This document shows, one piece after another, positions 34,450 to 46,800 of a DNA stretch of 64,000 bases. The stretch is from Siphonodentalium dalli. Lineage: Eukaryota; Mollusca; Scaphopoda; Gadilida; Siphonodentaliidae. Numbering within the stretch: the first letter of the stretch is position 1; every line of letters starts with the position of its first letter. The position numbers were made by a program, and so were the translations under genes. The stretch is taken from contig CP136069.1 of NCBI GenBank assembly GCA_032622095.1, forward strand, positions 127,741,450 to 127,805,449. The letters run 5' to 3'. The notes under the pieces were generated by a model. That model saw only the letters and a list, made by a program, of their open reading frames with translations. It searched no databases and had not been told where the DNA came from.

Positions 34450-35270
34450 CAGCGTCCCGCGCTATTCAACGGAATAACGAGTATACGCTCATTATTATGG
34501 ACTTATTTCAGAATGGACTGTTTTCGTGCCCCCATTTACGCTCATATAGAGCGTAATTCAGATTCAAATAAGGCCATGTGGGCGTATTTGGGTTTTTTTA
34601 AAAATACGTTCAATATGAACCTATTTGTATTAGGATATTTTGGAATCAACCAAAATCTAATTCCCTTCCATTGGTGGGAATTCTAGAATAAGTATAGGTT
34701 TCGAAGTTTGGAGATCAAGGTTATTTTCGCTTGGCCAATAGTTAAGCTTAATTAGGAATCGTACGCATGTGTAGTCCCAATTATCATTTCTGCATCTATT
34801 ACACAGGTCATCTGTCTTACTTTTATTATTTAATTAATCTAGTACACAATATAGTTGACAATATCTCGGGGTTATTCCCAAACTTCAACCACTAACGCTT
34901 TGTATCATGCGTCGTTGGAAAATATAGGCTGTTATATATAAATGTCGTCCAGTCTATGTCTGGCTCCCCAAATTCAGTTTTTCATTTGCTTCGAAGCCTG
35001 GGGGAATTTCATAGCATTAAAAATATTGTGGAAATCATGCCGACCATTAAAATTTCGCCACCCAATTTATTCCCCGTATATTTATCAGTTTTTACATACC
35101 AATTTACTGACGATAGACAATCCTGAGCGGATTTTCCAATAATATATTATTGTATATCACACGCCGAACATTCTCGTGGGAGTATAAAAGTAAGCATGTG
35201 TAATAGAACGTATTGTCGGTTACAATCATGTTTAGATTCAGGGACGTCAAAACTTTTTGTGTTGTTGAAA
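34450..35270. other. Unassigned DNA
   Basis: A remnant resembling the dispersed 350-bp family lies at about 34470-34640. The rest is AT-rich with no recognised feature. Confidence 0.35.
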
Positions 35271-35790
35271 AAAAAACAATCATAATTTATAAAAGAGCAT
35301 TACAACAATTGAATAACAAATTAGGGTAAGCAAGGATGCCACAAACACATACTTTATTTTAGAATTTTAAACACAACAAACTGAAAGTAATGATACTGTT
35401 CGGGCGTCGGTGGCTCAATTCGTTAGGGGTACAACTCGAAGTTGTTTCGCCCTCCAGTGCTGGCGATAAGGGTTCAAATCCATATAGTCGACTTTGTAAC
35501 TCGACATCGTTATCTGGTGGAGTTGCCAATTACTCGCCGATGGCCGGTGGTTTGTCGAACATGGTCGACGAGTTTATCAACCATTGACGCCACTGTTAAG
35601 ATTAGCCATACCTGTGCGGATATCCTCCACCACTAAAACTGGCAATTTCGTGATAGGGCCTTATTTGCTGACATTAAACCCCTATCAATCAATCAATCGA
35701 TGATACTGGTAATGCATTACTTTTGAAAGTAATGGAAATGGAGAAAAGGGCAAGTAATGGTAATGGTAATGACCCATCCCTGGCTCACAC
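35271..35790. mobile_element. hAT-like MITE fragment interrupted by a SINE
   Basis: Right end reads GTAATGGTAATGGTAATGAC then CCATCCCTGG, i.e. a CAGGGATGGGTCATTACC terminus read inward, similar to that at 12775. The SINE at 35398-35700 sits inside. The left limit is not resolved. Confidence 0.4.
35398..35700 (+). repeat. tRNA-derived SINE, copy 1
   Basis: The head resembles a tRNA with an A-box (TGGCTCAATTCGTTAGG) and a B-box (GGTTCAAATCC, about 35474), followed by a conserved body (TGGTGGAGTTGCCAATTACT) and an (ATCA)n tail. Flanked by the 8-bp duplication ATGATACT (35390-35397 and 35700-35707). Mobilised by a LINE partner; RNA polymerase III promoter inferred from the boxes. Confidence 0.9.
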
Positions 35791-36181
35791 AGTTTATTCA
35801 TAAACAAGTTTAAACATAACCGAAGTGTATTCATGATTTCAGACCTCCAGTAACAATACATAAGTCAAGTGTAACAGCGATATACATGTATGCATTGTTC
35901 TAACGATATAAAAATGTGGCAAATCAATGTGACTTTGCTATAGAAAAATAACTCAAACTATGTGGTTTGAAGAACAACGACGAACTAATAAATTTGCATC
36001 ATGCAGGAACAACACGGTCGTCTATAACAATTGTAGGCACACATACAAATTGAATCACCGTGTTAACCACTTGGTCAACCCACGCCGCGTTTGTTGATTC
36101 AAATCTGATATGAATTTACACGGACTGCCCATTGCCCAGGTACAGCCACTCAAAACTTCAATCCAATTATGATTTTCTTAA

Positions 36182-36517
36182 AGGGGAAAACTACACTACA
36201 TCCGGCCATGGGACCATCTCCTTTTATACTCAACAGAAAATATGCAACAGATGAAAGAATTTGAGGCATGGATTAGTGCAAAATACACTTATGTGCTATA
36301 TGAGTTATGCAAATAACATGACAATTATAATGAACATGATTTTATGACTCGTCACAAAATCATTTGCATTATATTTACCACCCTTTTGCGTCGTTCATAG
36401 AGCATATGGGTGTATTTTGCACTAATCTATGGCTCAAATTCATTCATTTGTTGGATTCGGTTGAGTATAAAAGGAGATGGTCCCATAAATGGTCGGATTT
36501 AGTGTACATTACCCCTT
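36182..36517 (+). mobile_element. TTAA element, AGGGG-TACTGTACA family, copy 1
   Basis: Related throughout to the element at 48197, including CATGGATTAGTGCAAAATAC and ATGGGTGTATTTTGCACTAA, which are partly complementary to one another, so the element folds on itself. Left flank TTAA (36178-36181); right flank decayed to CTAA. AGGGG termini with TTAA suggest Kolobok- or piggyBac-like. Confidence 0.72.
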
Positions 36518-36521
36518 CTAA

Positions 36522-38069
36522 GAGTTTGTTTTACAACCTCGTTTGCAAATGACTCGAACAATCATCGGCATGATCAGGTGTCTTCTACCATAGTCATCTT
36601 AAGAAGCATCGTCCTACGAAATCCAAGCCGACACTCACACAGATGCCTGGCACTAGTCAGAACTCACTGTTCACTATGGTACAATAATTTTTTGGATGTG
36701 TTAAAACACAATTTGCGTGTAATTTTTCCCAAACAGGTATATATTTTTAGGTCAAGCCTAAATCGATGTTTAGATAATATAGTCCACAAACTGTTGACTT
36801 TAATTATAATCAGTTGTACGAGGGTTATTCTATAGGATCAATAGTTGATTGTTATGTTTGTCATGAAGAATATCTGCACTACCCAGATTAGCCAATCATA
36901 AACATTCTGACCACTTCTGGATATGACATTTCGAAGTAATCCATATGTAGCAACAATAAATGTTAACAAACATAGTATATATTGTATCCGGTCGATGCAA
37001 AACCTCTAGTTGTTGAAGTACTCTTATATAGAGTTTCCAATAACCATATTGAAAGATGATTTGGACCATATGTATATATTGATGTCACTAATTATCAGTG
37101 TTAAACAAACATTTAAATGTTGTATTCGCCTAGTTAATTCTGAATAAATATTGGCAGTTATCCATCTGCATTTGCATCGCCGATTGTTGTTTCGCCACCT
37201 AGACTAAGTGTCGTGTCTGGAAAATATGTACTGAGAAAACAATAGCATTCTCCGAACGTGAAAATGCGTATCTGTGGCTGATATCAGTTTCATGTTTACA
37301 TACATTTGTCCTTATCAGAAGTGACATAACGGACACTTACATAAAATACAAGTAATAGCATATGTGACGCTATTCATCAATGCATGGGCTTCGGAGTAAA
37401 AACAAATTTAATTTAAATTTGATTCCAATTATAATAATGAGTGCTGGATAGCATGCAAGTCATCAAATATTTCCACTTGCACACATAAGCTCTCGGTGTA
37501 ATTTCATTTCCATCGCGTGTTCGTACATAGTGCGAGACCCTCATTTGTATTTTCATGTTTATGATTAAATAACTCGTACATGTACAACTTAAATTCATTT
37601 AGGTTCGTATAAAATATATGCGCCAATGTACTTCTTGCGTACTCCAGTAAGGGAATCGCAGATCAAGACAAAGTGGTTTATATGATTTCGAGACCCGAAC
37701 GAATACATACTCAATGCTAGGTGAATTGATCGAACTTTGAGTCTTTAATCACTTTCGCCCTTGGCGCCATGACCAAATGTCAAATGGCTTCAGTCCAATC
37801 GGTCTGTGGTGGGAAAATTAAGTACGTAGACTTTAACAATTATACCATTTGCATTGTGTGTACAATAGCATACATATCAATTATGCAATAATCCCTCAAG
37901 ATTCCGATCAGAGCTTTGCCAAACCAACATGTGACATGTCTGATTATCATCACAAGCGGATGTGCCGACTCCATGTAGTCAAGAATAACCCAATATGATT
38001 GGCCATTAGTTTCAAGAAAGGTCATTTCTGCGTGCGGGTCAATGTCACCGAGGCAGAACCTGCGAAGTG
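36522..38069. other. Unassigned AT-rich DNA
   Basis: No gene or repeat recognised. The 85-codon frame at 36578-36835 lacks any motif. Confidence 0.35.
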
Positions 38070-38072
38070 TAA

Positions 38073-38654
38073 GGGCCACCGCAGACGCTGCGATTAAAAT
38101 CGTAAGTGGGGGAAAATCGCAATGTCGCAGGCAAATCGTAGCGTGACCTTGGCAACGCGCGCGATCGTAGCTGTCACATGCCATGGTCGCACTGGTCATG
38201 TGGTAAATACCACGAAAAGAAGAAAAAAATCAAAAATGGCGCAAAGTTCACAAAGTTCTTGAACTTACAAAAACGAGGCCACATTAGTGGAGATGTGGCA
38301 CGGCAGGGAATGCATGCCTATACCACATATCTGCCATCTGCTATGCTGATAAGGAGAAGAGGGCTGCCGCAATTGATGAAATTGTGGCAGCTGTGGAGTT
38401 GACAGATACAAAAATGTCAAAATAAAAAAATTATTCAAGTTCAGTTGAACTTTCAAGTTGAACTTGTTAGTTTAGAAAATTGAGATACGTGCCATGTGTA
38501 TGTATACACTGGCATAATGCAGATAATGTGATATAACATTTTGCTATCATGTGATCGATCACGTGGATAAAATCGTAGCTGCATCCATCGCAGCACCGCA
38601 GCGTCTGCGGGCAAGTCATTTCCCCCCACTTACGATTTTAATCTGCAGTGAGAC
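38073..38654. mobile_element. Harbinger-like MITE
   Basis: Imperfect inverted termini (GGGCCACCGCAG left; the right end read inward is GTCTCACTGCAG), with internal shared blocks GATTAAAATCGTAAGTGGGG and CCGCAGACGCTGCG. TAA flanks both sides (38070-38072 and 38655-38657), the TWA duplication usual for PIF/Harbinger. The 74-codon lysine-rich frame inside (38178-38402) has no DDE motif. Confidence 0.65.
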
Positions 38655-38993
38655 TAAGCTCACAGTCGATTTTGTTCAGTGCCTTCGAACATATTGATCA
38701 TATCAGCGGGATCATGCCACCATTGTTCCACACTCATGTTGGAATATAAACATGTCTCATCATGCTGATTAAGAATAGCATACTGGTTGCTATGGAACTA
38801 AGTTGAACTAACTGACGGCTTAGCGACGATGTGATGTCCTATGCATATCATATGCATACACAAACATTTCCAGAGTGGCTATTACCACAAAGTAATATCA
38901 GCTTTCCCAAAGAAAACCAACGCATAAGCAGTGGCAAATTGAATTGTCTACCATCTGAAACGAATGCCATGATGTTTATGTTATCAGGAATAG

Positions 38994-39370
38994 GCAGCCT
39001 GTTCTCCCAAAACCAAACAATTATCTGCTTATAATATAACTTGTTTTAGGTAGATATTCTGCTTAGAATCTTCTCATTTTGAGTCGTAATGTACTGAAAT
39101 TGAGATCGTTTTAGTCACATTTTCGACTCATAATGAGGCGATTCTAAGCAGAATATGTGCGGACAACAATGACACAAATAAGCCAATTCACGATTTTTGA
39201 GATGTACGCTCTTTAATGAGTTTTTTTAACTGTGACCCACGCCATAAACGCAATAACGGATATGAGTCCATATTCTGCTTATTTGAGAATACAATAATAA
39301 CGTTATGTACCAATTTCACATTATAGGTCGATTATGTGCGTATTTACGCGAGGAAATGTTGTGAATATGA
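38994..39370 (+). repeat. Dispersed ~350-bp repeat, full copy 1
   Basis: Very similar to 49396-49745: CAGCCTGTTCTCCCAAAACC, CTGCTTATAATATAACTTG, ATTTTCGACTCATAATGAGG, GAGATGTACGCTCTTTAA and TTATAGGTCGATTATGTGCG. No termini or duplication established; type unknown. Confidence 0.7.
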
Positions 39371-39406
39371 GGAATCATTTCGAATTACCGACCTTCTGAA
39401 TACTAG

Positions 39407-39853
39407 AGGGTATCACCCCCTCGCCCTGAATCCCGAATACCAGTTAATTTGGGGGGGGGGGGGTGAATCCTGAATACATGTTAAGAAATAATATGCGATA
39501 AATGACATACAAATTGACTGTTTTAATATACCGGTTAATTAAAAGTTTGGAATTGGAACACAAATCAAATATAGTTTCGGACACTTTCCGGTTAACGACC
39601 GAAGAGACGCCGGTCGCGTTATGGGCGTTATGAGGCCGTTATGATACGACTAATGATACTTTATGATGGCATGGTGGTCGAATATGCCCAAGAAGGTAAC
39701 TAGCACAAAATATTATTTTGCGCCATCAAAACCTGCGTCCAAGATGTTTTGCTTGAACCAGAATACCAGTTAATTCGGGGTATGAATCCCGCGTACGGCT
39801 TCAAAACACCCTGAATCCCGCGTACCGAAGGGGGGGGGGGGGGGTGATACCCT
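39407..39853. mobile_element. Small inverted-repeat element with 8-bp duplication
   Basis: Termini AGGGTATCACCCC and complement, flanked by AATACTAG (39399-39406) and CATACTAG (39854-39861), 7 of 8 identical. The interior repeats GAATCCCGAATACCAGTTAA-like blocks and G runs. hAT-like by duplication length; 447 bp, no gene. Confidence 0.7.
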
Positions 39854-40129
39854 CATACTAGTTGGAGACCCCAAGCCAACGGAGAATCAATTTAAAAACT
39901 AGATCCTGGGTGGATGTGACATTGAAGAGGAGCAAGGGTGGTCACTGGTGTGGTGATCTTGATATATCTGTGTCAGCACAACGCATGCTCAACAACATGA
40001 GTAACGCGTTTGACAATAAGTTTTGTTGAATAATAGTATTTTCAAATTGATATCCATTTGTGTTCGCATTTTAGCAGTATTCTGACTCTGGGTGCACAAT
40101 TTGGTGGCACATGATATAATGATGGCCAT

Positions 40130-40655
40130 CAATAGAAAATAGAATCGTTTTTACTAGACTATAAGTAATCATAAACTGGCTATTGAAAAGGGACGCCACA
40201 CCCAACCACCGACGGCATTGGAACAAAGACTATGTATGTTTTGTTCCGATGATGCTATTGAAGATGAAAAACACTTCCTTTTGGAATGTAGTGCTTACCG
40301 CACACCGCGGCTCGAACTAATAACTCTTATGAAGACACAGATCACAGACTTTGAAAACATGACACAAACTGAACAGCTTGTCAAAATCCTATCCAACAAT
40401 ATTTCAAATTCATGCACTTCAATATGTCATATAATCCGAAAATTATTTTCCGCACGCGATGAGCATCGCCTCATAAGCAATGAATAAATGAAGACGAGAC
40501 GACCCTATGCACATTCAGCTTTACTTAAATGGTTATATATTACCATCTATTATTATATCATTTATTATATTGTTCAATGTACAACTATATATTATTATGT
40601 TTGCATACTGTCCTTATAAGGATGTTTTGCATATTAAACTTATCTTATCTTATCT
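40130..40655 (+). pseudogene. LINE ORF2 C-terminus and 3' end
   Basis: The open frame 40218-40487 encodes the C-terminal zinc-binding tail found after the RT of many LINEs: EQRLCMFC, then EDEKHFLLECSAYRTPRLEL (C-X2-C then H-X4-C). Upstream, SNHKLAIEKGRHTQPPTALE continues in frame back to a stop at about 40155. The 3' UTR ends in CTTATCTTATCTTATCT (about 40636-40652), a microsatellite tail typical of LINEs. It is 5'-truncated, the usual state of dead copies. This is a different LINE lineage from 4085-8190. Confidence 0.82.
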
Positions 40656-40749
40656 AATATAATGAGCATGAACATTTCGAATACTGTATTATCGTCATTA
40701 TCTCTCCTCGAGACATACAAGACTCCCTACATTTATCGGAAACCGAGGG

Positions 40750-40988
40750 GACCTCGGTGGCTCAATCGGTTAGAGGTACAACTCAAAGCCGCTTCTCCCC
40801 AGTGCTGGCGATGAGGGTTCAAATCCGCATGTTTCCATCATGGAGTTTGTATCTCGAAATCGTTGTCTGGTGGAGTTGCCAATTACTCGCCGACGTCCGG
40901 TGGTTTGCCGCACATGGTCGACGAATTTATCGTGATATGGCCTTAGTTGCTGAAAGTGACATTAAACCCCAAATCAATCAATCAATCA
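40750..40988 (+). repeat. tRNA-derived SINE, copy 2
   Basis: Same family as 35398: A-box region CGGTGGCTCAATCGGTTAGA, B-box GGTTCAAATCC (about 40816), body TGGTGGAGTTGCCAATTACT and ATCAATCA tail. It lacks a ~50-base internal segment present in copy 1. The flanking duplication is not obvious. Confidence 0.88.
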
Positions 40989-41640
40989 GAGACCGCTTCG
41001 CGAAAGACAAATCTCCCAACAGAGTTTATGCCTCGCCCAAACGTGAGGATGTTTTGGTCGCTTAATACACCTTCTAAAACGACAGTTCTGTTCAACTTCA
41101 CGTTTCCTGATTAACTGAGAGGTTCGTGATTTATTTATCTTTTATCTAAATGGATATCATGTTAGCTGCTGTGTACTGTGATTACACTCAGTGTGAACAG
41201 TACTACATTTCACGAGTGCGTCGTTCCATCGCTGGGAAGTGAATTTGGTCTGCACGTGGCGTCTGTTTCTATATACATGCGACAGCTTAACATCTACATG
41301 CGATATAGTCCAAATTGGACAATAATTGACCATTGGAACAACACAGTGAAACAGTGACTTTAGATAGTGTAAGTGATGACAACCAACAAAACAAGAAAAA
41401 CACAAGCAATATGAATTCCATACAAAATTGATATCCCTACATCGTAGACTTTGTCAAATAAAGAGTACTGGTATATTACTGATTGAGACCAGATTTATGA
41501 ACAATGGATAAGAATGTTCAGATGTTGGATTGAAATATGTATTACGTTAATAGCAATCAGTATGTAAACATGTTTTAGATTATAGCTGATATATAATACC
41601 GCTACCAATGGGATCGCTTTTTATGTTTACCCATACCATA
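40989..41640. other. Unassigned DNA
   Basis: No recognised feature. Confidence 0.35.
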
Positions 41641-42025
41641 GTATGGTAAACATAGTGTCGTTGCCCGGATTGACCACTCGTCGTTCGTCCGTCTGTCTGT
41701 CTGTCTGTCTGTCCGTCTGTCTGTCTGTCCGTAGACACTTTACGAGTAATGCGATAACTCAAACATTTTCTATCCGATCGAAACCAAATTTTGTATATGG
41801 GTTTCTCAGCCCAAAATACAGATCGAGTTCGAATTTGGGTTTGATCCGAGATTTTGTTACAGAGTTATGGCCCTTTTTCAACTTAGAATTCACGCATTCT
41901 GCCATAACTCAAACATTTTTTGGAACCAAATTTGGTATGTGAGTTTCACAGCCCAAAATACAGATCGAGTTCGAATATGGGTGTGATCCGATTAATTTTA
42001 AAGGAGTTATGACCCTTTTTCGAGA
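41641..42025 (+). repeat. Dispersed repeat with (GTCT)n and an internal ~125-bp duplication
   Basis: A GTCTGTCT microsatellite (41691-41729) is followed by a segment repeated at about 41758-41880 and 41887-42020, sharing CCATAACTCAAACATTTT, CAGCCCAAAATACAGATCGA and GAGTTATGGCCCTTTTTC. A weaker relative lies near 42200-42290. The open frames across it are repeat artefacts. Confidence 0.65.
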
Positions 42026-44185
42026 AAAAAATTGAAAAAAAAAATCGATTTTTTTTTTAATTTATTTTTAACTTTTATAATAATAATTTAAAAAATGTCA
42101 TTGACATTGTCATTTGTTTTCATTTGATATTGATGATTATGATAAAAAGATTTCCAATGTGTCCCTTTAATTTTTTTAAATAAGTTTTAAAAAATTGAAA
42201 AACTAACACCATTATAACTCTGCCAAGGGTACCCCGAATCACAACACCAAATTTGATTAAATCGGTCCAAAATCTTGTGTTATGTACTGGTAAATCTGTT
42301 TGGAGCAACATTAAATCCAATTCACCAATTGCCTTTGGACAACTTAGCTATTGATAAATAATCTGATACATAAGGCTATGGCATCTAATTTAAAATAAAG
42401 ATTCAACAATAAACATCACATGATATTAACATTAGACTTGGACATCTGTGCTGCAGAGTGATATCTTCAGATGGTCTGATATCATTATAATTGTTATTGG
42501 TTTAATACAGAAGTCAGTGTTCAACATAAACAATTCCTGTGATATTTTGACAGCTCTGCTATATAATTGATATTAATGGGTCAGTGGTGAGGTTGCTTAT
42601 CTGTATACTAGGACACATTATTATTGTAAACTTAAATTGGACTGTCTTAACCCAAGTATTCCATGTCCAGGTCACACCTACACATTTGCTGGCTGTGGCA
42701 GTTTAGCATTACAGATCCTGTACCAGTGCATTCTCTTATATAAATTACCAGTGACCCATAAATTCCAATAATTTGTGTTATGTACATTTGTCTATAATAG
42801 TACATAACAGTATACACTATAATTCAACACCAAAACTCTCATTTATCCGATCATATTAAATTTTTATCGCAAAGGGATGGGTTAACATCTGCCGATCGTG
42901 ATCGGCCTCTCGTTCATATCTGTTGAAACGTTTAAAGTACCACGGACACTATCGAGTCTGCCCGGAGATAGGTTGAATGACACAGCTGAATTTTGATAGG
43001 ACAAGCGCCTGAAAATAGATGAGGTTACCATGCCAATAGGAAAATACTTAACCCTACCCCTACAAATAGAGTACTCATTTTGAATTTGCCTTATTTGACC
43101 CGAATTTATAAATGAAATCAACCCATTTCAAATTTGGACTTTTAGTATGTCGAAACCAACACTTTATCAGACACAAAAAAAGTTGAAACCAATTTTGTTC
43201 GAAGTTTTTCCCAGATAGAACCACATAATGACTGCAATAATAATTGATTGTCATTTTAATTATCCATTAAGGTTATTTCTCTATAACCTTAATCTGTATT
43301 GGTCACTCTTATGGAAAGCACAGATGACCGCGGACGTGTTTGGCACGACACGATGCCAAAATTGTTGCTTGCAATTGGGCGGCAAATGGCGATGATTAAA
43401 ATGATGTTTCATTTCAATTGTATGCGCGATTGACAGGCGTTGTTCCCAATATATAATTGTTGATAGCGAAGACAGTATCAATTTTATGGAAATCTATTGG
43501 TAAAATTTGACGATTTTGCCAAATATTGCGATTAAATTATAAGAAATAACCCTTGTATAGAGTAAGGTTATAACCGAGCAGTTTTAATACAATTTGATAT
43601 TACGCGCATTATAGAATTTGTCTTTAAATATTTCGGCAACAACTGCATAACTTTAAGTAACACAAGAGGTATTTCTTAATTATATAAGCATTATGTGAAC
43701 AAGGAAAGGCGTCTTACGTCGATAGAGAACCAACCCAATAAATTTCGTAGTTACGTCCTTTGAAAATGTTTATCTATCTGTAATACCAACCATACACAAT
43801 GTTATTTGATTTTGATTTGACTGATTCGATTTATTTGCACAATAACCATAATAAAACAAATATGACATACAATAATATGTATTACACAGTGACAAGTGCA
43901 TAACCAGAGTTGATCGTATTCCTGTTGCCCCCTAGCACGATATAACATACACATATACAGAAGATGACCGAACGAATTTATGAATATGAATGAATCAAGT
44001 ATAAATTATGTTGCAGACTTGAGTATAAATACTTATAACAAAAATGACAATTTACAACACGGGCTATGATTGTGTTATACAGAAACGTGTTTCCACGGCC
44101 CAATAAACTGTTTCCAAGACATATTTATAAAACTAAACCAAGACGACTAAGAAAGGCGAAGGATTCAGGCGAAAAGTCTCGCTAA
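42026..44185. other. Unassigned AT-rich DNA with minor repeat fragments
   Basis: A half copy of the hairpin module lies near 42723-42745. A minus-oriented LINE 3'-end fragment related to 28398 lies at about 43800-43950. A short inverted repeat (TTAAGGTTAT/ATAACCTTAA) is at about 43268-43293. No gene recognised. Confidence 0.4.
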
Positions 44186-44189
44186 TTAA

Positions 44190-44423
44190 CCCTCTCTATA
44201 CTAAATTGATTCTCACTCAGTTAAAATATGTACATCGGAATGGTCTATTATTGATTTGGAGGAATTATAAGGTGATAACAGCAGACGACAGATATATAAT
44301 ATCTGCAGAATGAGCCATATTTATTAGAGGAAATGTTAGATACTAAGTTCAACAAACGACATATATGTTCTTATTGTCTGCATATTTCCTAAGGGATAAC
44401 TACTCGTCAATGCGGCTTTGGTA
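44190..44423 (+). mobile_element. TTAA MITE, CCCTCTCTATACTA family, copy
   Basis: Start CCCTCTCTATACTAAAT after TTAA (44186-44189); right end before TTAA (44424-44427), though that terminus is decayed. The sequence matches 15574 in the same orientation and 19037 in reverse. Confidence 0.65.
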
Positions 44424-44480
44424 TTAAGGGGCTCTGTACACTCTATATAGTTGATTCCCTGATATCGGGCAATTCAATAA

Positions 44481-44714
44481 ATGGAAGTGACAATGACACT
44501 TGGAGAGGCAATATATAATGTCCTGCATTACATCGAATGGAGCGATAAGGAATGCGGAACGTTGATATGTTTAAGTAATACCAGAGATCAACCTGGAGAG
44601 CCATGTGTAGTTTGGGATCAGTCAGACGAAGACCGTTGGCTGGTGGGCATTCTGAAGTATACAGGCATACAACGTGTTACACCAAAGATGACTGCTGGCA
44701 GCCATATTTGTTAA
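44481..44714 (+). CDS. Hypothetical small ORF
   Basis: A 77-codon frame from a true ATG. The translation is acidic and tryptophan-containing (WSDKECGTLICLSN, then EPCVVWDQSDEDRWLVGIL) and looks less random than its neighbours. No signal peptide, membrane segment or known motif. It begins 54 bases after a MITE. It may be a short exon or chance. Confidence 0.25.
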   Translation: MEVTMTLGEAIYNVLHYIEWSDKECGTLICLSNTRDQPGEPCVVWDQSDEDRWLVGILKYTGIQRVTPKMTAGSHIC

Positions 44715-44719
44715 TGTGA

Positions 44720-46430
44720 TAGCCCCCTTCTAGATGTGATCCTAAACATGCCTGTAAAATAATATTTCTGCAACATGTTGTGGTTATCGAATTCAATGAT
44801 AGAACGTGTTGCTGATTAGAATATGTTAAGACCAGCTTAATAGATAGGGGATAGTAAACAATTATACAGATCGAGTGGCATATCGGAGTGCCAGCCAACT
44901 CTTATATCCGGTTATATTCAGTTTTTAAATGAAACATTCAACCATTGTTCCACAAGATCCATTGAACCAACATTTGTTTTGGAAACAAAGGATTTCAGAG
45001 GGAGTTCTACTTTCTCGTAACTCTGAATTATGTTATAGTACATGTAGACGACTGATCGAGTAAACGGATAAGTTTCCATGTCATGCAAGAATATATGAAT
45101 TATTTCTATCAAGGGATGTATGGGTTATCCTGTAACCGTTATCATAAATACAATCGTAATTTTATAAAATCTGGATTTATCTTGAATTTATGTGTCATTT
45201 TTATGCTTTGACATGTTGTAATATAATATTTGTTATTGCAATATTGCGGCTGGGTCCAGCGCATAGTGCATTGGTTGGTGTGCAATCAGACGCAATCGAG
45301 AGTTGTGAACATTTATGCCCTAGCGCGAGAAGTAAATTGGACGTACTAAAAGGCCACGGTATTGTTCATTTCATCGACCAAATGTAGTTTTATAACTTCG
45401 TGCATAGGATTGCTGAAGTAGTGAATTCGGCAAATAGCATGCATTCAGTCAGCGGAATTAGCTCTTTAGTATGAGACGGAGTACCGTAGTTTTTGCTCTC
45501 ATCGAAGTCATGTGCTGCTGGTGTGAAATGTATGGGGCATTATCGTGCCAGGAATGGACAAGAGGGAGATTGAGCCATATTGGGACTAAAATTGTTAATA
45601 CATGTACATGTATATAATCTACATGATCATATAATTTTCGACTTTGACTTCAATGGTAGCTATTTCCATAGTTTGGTAATTACATTTATAGAGGCTAAAG
45701 CTTGGTTAAAGCTTTCAGACTGCAACTTTGCAAAGTTACATCCCAGATATAGTTTACATAACTTAAAATAAGAAATACACGGACATGCATGTAACTAATT
45801 TCTATGTTGAGAAACTTTCCGAATTTGTCTCCCAAAAATTAAAATTAAATAAATCTGATTCATATTTTGTATTTGGAAGACGCTAATTTGTAACAGTGTG
45901 CATAACGACATAGCTGCACGTGCTTCGAAAACTTACGTAATATTTCCAATATTCGGGATTTTCACACTCAAATTGTAACCTTTTTGGAAATTCTATCTGT
46001 GCCCTCCCTCTTATATACGAGTATAACAACTTTTATAATGTATGGTAAATTTAGCATTTCAAAATTTTGTCTCGTCAATTTCAGACTAAAATAATAAATT
46101 GTCACATGCTCGACGTGGATCTACATTTTTTTTTCAAAGTGTTTGGATATCGGGCTTAGTAGCCACGCATCGAAAAGAATGATGAATAACAAGAGAGTGG
46201 TATGTTTGAAGTTACATGTATTTACGATAGAATGTCATCAGGCAAGTCGCTCGATCAACGAAAATACACGTGACCATTTGTACCGTGTCACTGTTGTAAA
46301 GACGGTTAGATAGATGACGGATTATTTTATAAATTGCACAAACAACAGTTGTTATACATGTATGTTTGTAAAATGATGGAAACATTCCGTCAACAAAGAG
46401 TGCGCAAATGTAACATATCCTCGCGACAAT
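44720..46430. other. Unassigned AT-rich DNA
   Basis: Nothing recognised apart from a segment (about 46230-46335) that is related to 47275-47395 and shares GATCAACGA and GTTAGATAGATGACGGATT. Confidence 0.35.
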
Positions 46431-46700
46431 AGGTTCATAATCGAGATATAATATTCACATAAGTTCATATTGGATTATTTTATTCTGAAATAAGCCATAG
46501 GGGACTTATACTCGTTATTCCGTTTTATGGCGCGGGCCACAGTGAAAACATCGTACATCTGGTCCGTCGTGGGTTGGTTTATTCTCGTTATTTACCGCCC
46601 ACACTGAACTTATAATAATCAATATGAGTCGATAATGACACTAAAATGACTAATTTCAGTTCGTTATGGGCTCAAAGTGAGGCGATGCTAAGCCTATCAT
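46430..46700 (-). repeat. Dispersed ~350-bp repeat, reverse copy
   Basis: Shares GGCGCGGGCCACAGTGAAAA and AGTGAGGCGATGCTAAG with 31440-31810; internally deleted. Confidence 0.55.
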
Positions 46701-46720
46701 GAATCTAAAACATATATAGA

Positions 46721-46800
46721 ATATACGCATAGTGTTTCTGAATAACAAATTTAATCCACGAGTGGATTAAATTTGCTATTCAGAAACACTATGCGTATAT
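46721..46800. repeat. 80-bp near-perfect palindrome
   Basis: Arms ATATACGCATAGTGTTTCTG then AATAGCAAATTTAATCCAC-type sequence meet at a CGAG centre, with about one mismatch in 38 base pairs. Could fold as a cruciform or hairpin RNA. Confidence 0.85.

Noticed and set aside
37840-38199. 119-codon minus-strand ORF
   Set aside because: Its start lies in the Harbinger-like MITE terminus; chance extension.
40750-40988. Functional tRNA gene
   Set aside because: tRNA-like head only; the body and (ATCA)n tail show a SINE.
41580-41942. ORFs rich in VCLS and TDRQ repeats
   Set aside because: Translation of the GTCT microsatellite.
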